This document shows positions 57,626 to 64,000 of a stretch of 64,000 nt of DNA, one piece after another; the stretch's first letter is position 1, and each line of letters starts with the position of its first letter. This DNA comes from Terriglobia bacterium. GTDB taxonomy: Bacteria; Acidobacteriota; Terriglobia; Bryobacterales; Bryobacteraceae. Location: assembly GCA_025350105.1 (NCBI GenBank), contig JANXYJ010000106.1, positions 1 through 64,000 of the forward strand, written 5' to 3'. A program made the position numbers and the translations under genes. The notes beneath the pieces are model-generated. The model saw nothing but the letters and a program-made list of their open reading frames with translations, was not told where the DNA came from and did no database searches.

Positions 57626-58390
57626 ATGGCAGAAGATTTACATCAACAGGTAACCGCACTGAATCCCTGGTTCTATGAATTTGATCTGGGCCCTTACGGG
57701 CGAACGGAATCCGCGCTTCCGCCGGAGGTCCGGCCGATTCATCAGACGCGTCTGGACATGGTGAACCAAATCGTCGATGGTTATTTCGGTGACCGGCTGC
57801 GCGACATTCGCTGTGTGGACGTTGGTTGCCATGAAGGTTATTATTCGGTGGCCATGGCGCGCAAGGGTCTACGTCACGTCCGTGGCCTGGATGTGCGCGA
57901 AGCAAGCGTAGCCAAGGCCCGCTTCGTGGCCCGTGCGCTGGACTTGAAGAATACCGAATTTGACCAGCAAAACATCGAAGAACTGAAAGTGGACCACAGC
58001 GGCCCCTACGAGCTTTGTCTGTTTCTGGGACTGCTGTATCACGTGGAAAATCCCATGTTGTGCCTGCGCAACATCGCGGCGGCGACCAAGGAACTATGCG
58101 TGATTGAGACCCAGGTGATTGACGAAGTCACCGGTTTTGCCGAATGGGGTGCGCAAAATTGGACCCATCCGTATCAAGGCGTGCTGGCGCTGATCGACGA
58201 ATCGGCCGAGTTTAACGCCGATAACACCGAGACCGGCTCCGTTCCGCTGGTGAGTTGCCCTTCGCCGCTGGCGTTGCACAGCATGTTGAAATACGCTGGT
58301 TTCCGCCGCAGCGAAATCATCTCCCCTCCGCCGGGAGCCTACGAACAACACGCTCGCGGAAAGCGCGTGGTCTGCGCGGCCTATAAGTAG
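57626..58390 (+). CDS. Class I SAM-dependent methyltransferase (DUF1698-like)
   Basis: IRCVDVGCHEGYYSVAMARKGLRHVRGLDVREASVAKARFVARAL; LCLFLGLLYHVENPMLCLRNIA. Confidence 0.85.
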   Translation: MAEDLHQQVTALNPWFYEFDLGPYGRTESALPPEVRPIHQTRLDMVNQIVDGYFGDRLRDIRCVDVGCHEGYYSVAMARKGLRHVRGLDVREASVAKARFVARALDLKNTEFDQQNIEELKVDHSGPYELCLFLGLLYHVENPMLCLRNIAAATKELCVIETQVIDEVTGFAEWGAQNWTHPYQGVLALIDESAEFNADNTETGSVPLVSCPSPLALHSMLKYAGFRRSEIISPPPGAYEQHARGKRVVCAAYK

Positions 58391-58392
58391 TT

Positions 58393-59160
58393 CTATCGAG
58401 TGCGCTGCAGCCAGCCACCGGGCCAGTACGTGATGTTTTCGCTCAATTCACTTTGGCGATGCGGCCAGGCTGGTTGGGCTTGGACAAATTCCGGATGCGC
58501 GGCGGCGAAGGCACACGCCGCTGCATTGGGGTTATCCGTTTTCCAATCCGGCGAGGCGCCTGGCACATCGTAAATGTCTTTCATGAACCCATCGGTGGCC
58601 ACCAGATACGATCCGGGAGTGACCAGCGGCGCGTATAATTCCAACTCAGCGGCTACGTGTTCCTTGCTGTGATCGGAGTCCAGCAGCACCAGAACCGGCC
58701 CCGCTTCGCCAATCAGATTCTTTACCTGCGCAAGTGTTGCCGCATCGGTAGAACTTTTTTCGATCAGCGTGACGCGCCTGCCCAGCGGATGAGATTCGAT
58801 ATTCCCGCGCACCTCCGCGGGAATGTGGATATCAATGGCGATCACGCGCCCTTCGCCTATCGCTTCCAGGATCGAAGCGTAAAACAACGCCGAGCCGCCT
58901 CTAAAAATTCCAGTTTCCACGATCACCTGCGGGCGCAGCCGATAAATCACTTCCTGCGTACGCAACAGATCTTCCGGCAATTGCAGAATGGGGAGGCCAA
59001 ACCAGGAAAACGTGTGATAGTAGCCCAGCGCCCAGCCGGTGCGCACCCACTGCAGGGAGAGGGCTTCGAAGGCCTGTTTCGAATAAAGATCCAGAGTTGT
59101 CACCGCCGCGCCGTCGGTTTGCGTAAGCGTGCGCGCCACGGTATCGATGGTCAGTTTCAT
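58393..59160 (-). CDS. Cephalosporin hydroxylase (CmcI)-family methyltransferase-like protein
   Basis: WFGLPILQLPEDLLRTQEVIYRLRPQVIVETGIFRGGSALFYASILEAIGEGRVIAIDIHI; VLLDSDHSKEHVAAELELYAPLVTPGSYLVATDG. Confidence 0.85.
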   Translation of the reverse strand: MKLTIDTVARTLTQTDGAAVTTLDLYSKQAFEALSLQWVRTGWALGYYHTFSWFGLPILQLPEDLLRTQEVIYRLRPQVIVETGIFRGGSALFYASILEAIGEGRVIAIDIHIPAEVRGNIESHPLGRRVTLIEKSSTDAATLAQVKNLIGEAGPVLVLLDSDHSKEHVAAELELYAPLVTPGSYLVATDGFMKDIYDVPGASPDWKTDNPNAAACAFAAAHPEFVQAQPAWPHRQSELSENITYWPGGWLQRTR

Positions 59161-59207
59161 GGGGTCAGTTTCATGGGGTGTGTTTCATGGGGTGAGTTTG
59201 AGCGGGT
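59152..59207. repeat. 14-bp tandem repeat x~4 over the start codon of the CmcI-like gene
   Basis: cagtttcatggggt/cagtttcatggggt/gtgtttcatggggt/gagtttgagcgggt. Confidence 0.95.
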
Positions 59208-59241
59208 CAACTTCATTTTCTCCTCAAGTATAACCAGCGTC

Positions 59242-60129
59242 CTATTTCCCTTCGCGCTGTCTTTTTCGAAATTCCGCTGCGCGTGCGCCCAGATCCTTCC
59301 ACAAACCCGCGTCCACGCTTTGGGCACCCGGATGCGTGGTGCCATCGCCTTTGCCGTAGCGTGGAAAAACCAGATTGCCGTAAATCGCCGTGCCAAATTG
59401 CTGATCGAAATTCTCCGCCGGTTCCCCCACCAGTACATGTTGATGCGGCCGCGCGATCACTCGCAACCCCGCGCTGCGCATCAGCGCCGGCAGCGCGGAA
59501 TGGTTGGGCAGCCACCAGTTGGTGGGATCGCCATTGTAAAGCGTCTCAATGAACGCCATCTTGGGGAAGCCAGGGTCCAGCAATAAATCGTCTTCCGTGT
59601 AGCGTTCGTAATTGGCTTTTTTAGCGGGCCCTTCCACTTCAGGGCCGATCACGGCGGAGGCGATGTAGATGCGCTCCCTGGTCATCTCCGCGGCGCGATC
59701 CAGCACCAGGCCAGGATACTTTAAGTGATACAGCAGGCCTAATAAGAGAACGTAGTCAAACCGCTCCTGCGTCGTCAGGCAATAGACGTGCGAATCCTCG
59801 CAAATCATCTCGATATCCACCTGAAACTGGCTGGCGGCGAATTTGGCTTGCTCTAAAAACTGAACGTAGGGATCCACCAAAACGCAGCGCGCGGCTCCGC
59901 GCAATTTCATTTGAATCGAAAAATAGCCGGCGTTACCACCCAAATCCAGAACACTTTTTCCGCCCAAATCGGCGGGCATATGGGCCGCAATCATTTCCCA
60001 GCGCGGCTGCGGATAGTAGCCGGGTTCGACGCCATCGCCGGTCCAGAGGCCGTTGGGAAGTTGAAAATGTTGATACCACCAGCCCAGCGAATCCAGCTGA
60101 TCCAAAGCGTTGTGGGTAGACGAATTCAT
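59242..60129 (-). CDS. Class I SAM-dependent methyltransferase (DUF1698/TIGR04290-like)
   Basis: GKSVLDLGGNAGYFSIQMKLRGAARCVLVDPYVQFLEQAKFAA; YVLLLGLLYHLKYPGLVLDRAAEMTRERIYI. Confidence 0.87.
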   Translation of the reverse strand: MNSSTHNALDQLDSLGWWYQHFQLPNGLWTGDGVEPGYYPQPRWEMIAAHMPADLGGKSVLDLGGNAGYFSIQMKLRGAARCVLVDPYVQFLEQAKFAASQFQVDIEMICEDSHVYCLTTQERFDYVLLLGLLYHLKYPGLVLDRAAEMTRERIYIASAVIGPEVEGPAKKANYERYTEDDLLLDPGFPKMAFIETLYNGDPTNWWLPNHSALPALMRSAGLRVIARPHQHVLVGEPAENFDQQFGTAIYGNLVFPRYGKGDGTTHPGAQSVDAGLWKDLGARAAEFRKRQREGK

Positions 60130-60212
60130 TGGGGTTATTGTAGCGAATCATTTTCGAATTTGTGCACCGGTGCGGCAAAATCGCCTATGATGAATTGCTC
60201 GGGTGAGGCTAG

Positions 60213-60407
60213 ATGAACGTCACGAAACTGATCAGCGACCTGAAGGAATACAAAAACCAACTGGACGACGCCATCGGCGTACTGGAACGCTTGGCCAGCG
60301 GGCGCAGCGCGCCGCAGGCTCCCAAACGAAAAATGAGCGCGGCCACCAAGAAGAAGATGGCCGCCGCACAAAAGCGCCGCTGGGAAACGCATCGTAAACA
60401 GGCATAG
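60213..60407 (+). CDS. Small basic hypothetical protein
   Basis: MNVTKLISDLKEYKNQLDDAIGVLERLASG..KRKMSAATKKKMAAAQKRRWETHRKQA. Confidence 0.75.
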   Translation: MNVTKLISDLKEYKNQLDDAIGVLERLASGRSAPQAPKRKMSAATKKKMAAAQKRRWETHRKQA

Positions 60408-60454
60408 TGGGCCCAAGGCGCCGCCGTGCGCGAAAAATAGCGCAAAATAGAGTT

Positions 60455-62095
60455 ATGCGTAAAACATTTTCCGCCGTCTTGGTTCTGAGCTTTGCCCTCT
60501 GGCTGTCGCGACCTGCCTCCGCGCAAATCACCGCCATTTCGGGCGAACGGATGCGCCCGCACGTGAAGTTTCTGGCCAGCGATCTGTTAGAAGGGCGAGG
60601 TGTGGGCACACGCGGTGGCGATCTGGCCGCCGAATATATCGCTTCACAATTCGCCGTAGCGGGAGCCAAACCAGCCGGCGACAACGGAACCTATTTTCAA
60701 AAAGTGATGCTGGTGGGCACCGATCCGCAGCCGAGCACACAAATGTCGATTACAGCAGCCGGCAAGGGCGAAGGCAGTTCCCTAAAATGGCTGGACGAAT
60801 TCATCGGCGTAACGTTTTCGCAGAAGCCCGAGGCCGAATTTGACGCCGACGCGATTTTCGTCGGCCATGGCATCGTCGCTCCGGAGTACCAGTGGGACGA
60901 CTACAAAGGCATCGACGTGCGCGGCAAAGTGGTGGTCCTGTTTACTGGCGAACCGCCCTCTGACGACCCCAAATTTTTCACCGGCCCGGCGCTCACCTAC
61001 TACGGCCGCTGGACTTACAAGTACGAAGAGGCCACGCGCCACGGCGCCGTGGGGGCCATCATTATTCACACCACGCCGACGGCCAGTTATGGCTGGAACG
61101 TGGTGCGGTCGTCCTGGTCGAAAGAAGAAATCGCACCGAAGACGGAGACCGGAGCGCACGCGCTTAGCTTCGCGGGTTGGGTGACCACGGAGGCCGGCCA
61201 GCGCTTCGCGTCATCGCTCGGCAAGAGTGTAGATGAGTTGTTGAAGATGGCGGACACGCGCGGTTTCGTGGCCATGCCGATGCCATTGAAGGTTCATTTG
61301 AAAACGCAATCCAAAGTGCGCGAAATCGCGTCGCGCAATGTGGTCGCGAAGGTAGATGGCAGTGATCCGGTGCTGAAAAGCGAAGCCGTGATCTTCAGCG
61401 CGCATTGGGATCACCTGGGCGTGGGCGAAAAGATTGACGGCGATGGCATCTACAACGGCGCCGTCGACAACGCCACCGGATGTTCCATGTTGCTGGAGCT
61501 GGCACACGCCTGGGCTTCGCTGCCGCAAAAACCAAAACGCAGCGCTTTGTTTTTGGCGGTTACGGCCGAAGAAAGCGGTCTGCTAGGTTCCGAGTATTAT
61601 GGCCAGCATCCGGTGGTGGCTGCCGGGAAAACCGCGCTGGCGTTGAATTTCGACGCCTTCCAACCTTATGGCCGCTACAACGATGTGGGCCTGTATGGCT
61701 CCGAACGCCTGACCATTTCGCCGATGGTGCAGGAAGCCGCCAAACGTTTTGACTTGCGCATTGCGCCGGACCCCAGACCATCGGCCGGAACGTATTACCG
61801 CTCCGATCATTTTTCCTTCGCGCGCGTGGGTATTCCCGCGTTTTCCGTCGATCAGGGCGATGAGTTGACGGGCAAGCCACCCGGCGCCGGCAAGAAACTG
61901 TACGAGGAATTTAACGACAAGCACTACCATCAGCCCTCCGACGAATATCATGACGACTGGAACTTCGCCGGCATGGAGACCTACGCCCGTTTTGGTTTCC
62001 TGGTGAACTATAACGTAGCGAATGCTCCCAAGCTGCCGACGTGGCACGCTGGCGATGAGTTTCTGCCAGCGCGGGTTCAGAGCGGAGTCAAATAG
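60455..62095 (+). CDS. Secreted M28-family aminopeptidase with PA domain
   Basis: Signal peptide; VIFSAHWDHLGVGEKIDGDGIYNGAVDNATGCSMLLELA; LFLAVTAEESGLLGSEYY; YRSDHFSFARVGIPAFSVDQG. Confidence 0.93.
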   Translation: MRKTFSAVLVLSFALWLSRPASAQITAISGERMRPHVKFLASDLLEGRGVGTRGGDLAAEYIASQFAVAGAKPAGDNGTYFQKVMLVGTDPQPSTQMSITAAGKGEGSSLKWLDEFIGVTFSQKPEAEFDADAIFVGHGIVAPEYQWDDYKGIDVRGKVVVLFTGEPPSDDPKFFTGPALTYYGRWTYKYEEATRHGAVGAIIIHTTPTASYGWNVVRSSWSKEEIAPKTETGAHALSFAGWVTTEAGQRFASSLGKSVDELLKMADTRGFVAMPMPLKVHLKTQSKVREIASRNVVAKVDGSDPVLKSEAVIFSAHWDHLGVGEKIDGDGIYNGAVDNATGCSMLLELAHAWASLPQKPKRSALFLAVTAEESGLLGSEYYGQHPVVAAGKTALALNFDAFQPYGRYNDVGLYGSERLTISPMVQEAAKRFDLRIAPDPRPSAGTYYRSDHFSFARVGIPAFSVDQGDELTGKPPGAGKKLYEEFNDKHYHQPSDEYHDDWNFAGMETYARFGFLVNYNVANAPKLPTWHAGDEFLPARVQSGVK

Positions 62096-62098
62096 AGC

Positions 62099-63712
62099 TC
62101 AAGGCCGGGTTTGACTGACTTGCAATCCAGGCACGCCCAAATCTTTTCGCCGCCACAATCGGTAGCCGCCCAGGTTAACGGCTGCGGGCCCGTCCACGGG
62201 TATGTAATTTTGTTCGATCCATGTCTCCAGGGCAGGGAAATGCCCATCGCTACCTTTCGCTGTAGGGAACACGCGTGCAAACTCTTCGCTAGTCAATTTT
62301 AGATACAGCGTCCATTGCGGAGGATGTGCTTGTAATTCCCCCAGTGCCTGCAATTCTTCTGTGTGGGTCATCATGCCAGGGGCCAGGAACGAAAAGCTCG
62401 TCGGATTCTTTGCCTGGGTCAGGAAGTAAAGCACCGGCATGTAAGGATGCACGAACAGGCTGTCCCCCTGACGAACATTTGCGAATAGACTTCGCAGTTG
62501 CGGCGCGGTTTCCTTGGCCACCGAAAGGGTTCCTACCGGCGAAGGAACACTCTGTGCTTGCCAGCGTCCACTAATATCGTTCACAGCGAACAGCGCGGCC
62601 AGCGGAATCATGGTGAAAGCCAGGATGGCCCCGGCGCGTACAGACAGCAGGCGAGCCAGTGCCGCTGCCGTCAACGCATAGGCTAAAACGGCTACAAACG
62701 CCAGGTGCATCAAATCTGCCCGGGGAAAAGCCGTAAGCGTGAATGCTAGCGCCACCGGCAGCAGTAAGAAGATTACGGACCGCTGCTCCCCGGGAATCAC
62801 TTTGCGCACCAAGGCGGCTCCCCATAACGTAAACGCCAAAACCGGCAAAATCGCCGGCAGCATCAGGCACAACACGATCACGCAGCGAATCGTGTATTCC
62901 GCGCCCGCGCTATCGGAAAACAAACGGCCATAGCCGCCGATCACCGAACCATAAGGCATGACGTTGACCCGGGCGTAGTTGGCTTGCAGCCACAGCATTT
63001 GCCGGATGATCGCAGCCAGCGCACCGTGTCCCGCTAACCATCCGGCAGCCGTCAGAGTGCACGCTGCCACGCCCCCTAAAAACGGGAAGATCATCTTACG
63101 TTTTGGACCAGAAAACCAAAGCCACACGCACACCACGGCAGCTACCAGGAGCATGGAGGGCGTACACCACGCGGCTGCGGCGCAAAGAATTCCGGCACTG
63201 AAAAGGCGGAGTGTCGAAGATGTGCGATTTGCACCGGTCAGCAGGCAAATGGCCGCCAACGCCAATGCCGAACTGTCCCACCGGTGCTGCGCCGTGAGAA
63301 ACGCCGGATCGCCGATTTGGAAACCCAGGAAGACGAACCATGCAGCCACCGCGGCTTTGCCCGGAGATTTTTGGGCAGGGGGCCCCAGCCGTTGCACCAG
63401 CCAAAACAGCAAGCAGCATTGCAGAGAAAAATCGAACAGAACCGGCAACCGGCCAACCCAGTAGTGCAGGCCGAATACGCGAAAAAGCCCCGCTTGAATC
63501 CAATAACTACCCGGGCTCATGTAACCGAAAAAATCGCGGTATGGCACCGCCCCCGCAGCCATGCGTTGCGCGGGGTCCAGCAGAATTCCTTCGTCATTGG
63601 TAGGAACGAAGCGATTGCCATTCAGGGCCAGCAGCAGAAATAGTGTGATCAGAAACACACCCGCCGTAAGCGTTCCCGGCCTGCGGCAAACCGTGCGGAG
63701 GGAATCAGGCAT
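62099..63712 (-). CDS. GT-C type membrane glycosyltransferase-like protein
   Basis: Multiple TM; NDEGILLDPAQRMAAGAVPYRDFFGYMSPGSYWIQAGLFRVFGLHYWVGRLPVL (PMT/ArnT-like early DE motif). Confidence 0.75.
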   Translation of the reverse strand: MPDSLRTVCRRPGTLTAGVFLITLFLLLALNGNRFVPTNDEGILLDPAQRMAAGAVPYRDFFGYMSPGSYWIQAGLFRVFGLHYWVGRLPVLFDFSLQCCLLFWLVQRLGPPAQKSPGKAAVAAWFVFLGFQIGDPAFLTAQHRWDSSALALAAICLLTGANRTSSTLRLFSAGILCAAAAWCTPSMLLVAAVVCVWLWFSGPKRKMIFPFLGGVAACTLTAAGWLAGHGALAAIIRQMLWLQANYARVNVMPYGSVIGGYGRLFSDSAGAEYTIRCVIVLCLMLPAILPVLAFTLWGAALVRKVIPGEQRSVIFLLLPVALAFTLTAFPRADLMHLAFVAVLAYALTAAALARLLSVRAGAILAFTMIPLAALFAVNDISGRWQAQSVPSPVGTLSVAKETAPQLRSLFANVRQGDSLFVHPYMPVLYFLTQAKNPTSFSFLAPGMMTHTEELQALGELQAHPPQWTLYLKLTSEEFARVFPTAKGSDGHFPALETWIEQNYIPVDGPAAVNLGGYRLWRRKDLGVPGLQVSQTRP

Positions 63713-64000
63713 GCTTCCAAATTCCCAAAACACTTTTGCCTACCTGCCAACCCAAACACGGATCCAGCAGCCGGGAGAGTGGAATCATCAGGCGATCCCA
63801 GGCCAGAATCTGTTGCCTGGTTGGCATCGACTGCCGCAGCAGCACCCGGTTGGCGGCGGACGCAATTAAGCCCACCGAATCCAGATAAATCAACTTCTCT
63901 GCACGCAACTCCATGGCTTTTGCCGCAGCCGCTTTTAGTGACTGCAAGCTATAGCGGCGATAGTGTCCGATCGCCTGGTCAAACGGCGTGTATAAATTCT
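63705..64000 (-). CDS. Class I SAM methyltransferase, C-terminal part (runs off right edge)
   Basis: YTPFDQAIGHYRRYSLQSLKAAAAKAMELRAEKLIYLDSVGL; typical C-terminus after the methyltransferase fold. Confidence 0.7.
   Translation of the reverse strand, partial: NLYTPFDQAIGHYRRYSLQSLKAAAAKAMELRAEKLIYLDSVGLIASAANRVLLRQSMPTRQQILAWDRLMIPLSRLLDPCLGWQVGKSVLGIWKHA

Noticed and set aside
1-64000. Prophage, IS element, integron or toxin-antitoxin locus
   Set aside because: No transposase, integrase, phage structural or recognisable toxin-antitoxin gene found; content is metabolic or housekeeping.

Overview
This 64 kb chromosomal window is densely coded and GC-rich. It is most consistent with an Acidobacteriota (Bryobacterales/Solibacter-like) genome, but that taxonomy is inferred from gene content only. 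I saw no phage, IS element, CRISPR array or rRNA. There is one tRNA, with a CAT anticodon and resembling tRNA-Ile2. Main blocks: the C-terminus of a PQQ-dehydrogenase; a GldF/GldG/DUF4340 set with no adjacent ATPase; pncB plus a nicotinamidase-like gene; an M13 peptidase; a secreted protein of the plant EXORDIUM/PHI-1 family; GH79 and cytochrome c genes; a TonB protein; a FliA-type sigma factor with a ~260 aa repeat-rich N-terminus; DUF1552 plus ankyrin; gnd; a tandem GlcG/HbpS protein; fabZ-lpxA-lpxI; a large nitrate-assimilation locus (fused DmsB-DmsC-like protein, nitrate reductase, NirB, NirD, NarK-type MFS, NrtA/B/two ATPases, porin); an SSS symporter; a membrane-domain-less MgtE-N/CBS protein; serA; mqnB; and a methyltransferase/CmcI/GT-C group at the right end. 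The most unusual signals are: (1) many short (12-30 bp) tandem duplications in genes and at gene starts, including one that appears to have moved a Shine-Dalgarno-served start codon out of frame and left a leader ORF coupled to the main ORF by ATGA; (2) an exact 24-bp hairpin-forming element present twice in opposite orientation; (3) the quinol-linked architecture predicted for the nitrate reductase operon, whose four genes are joined by ATGA overlaps; (4) the sigma factor extension; (5) an apparent +1 frameshift at an A4 run. Start codons were refined by eye from the ORF track. No homology search was run.
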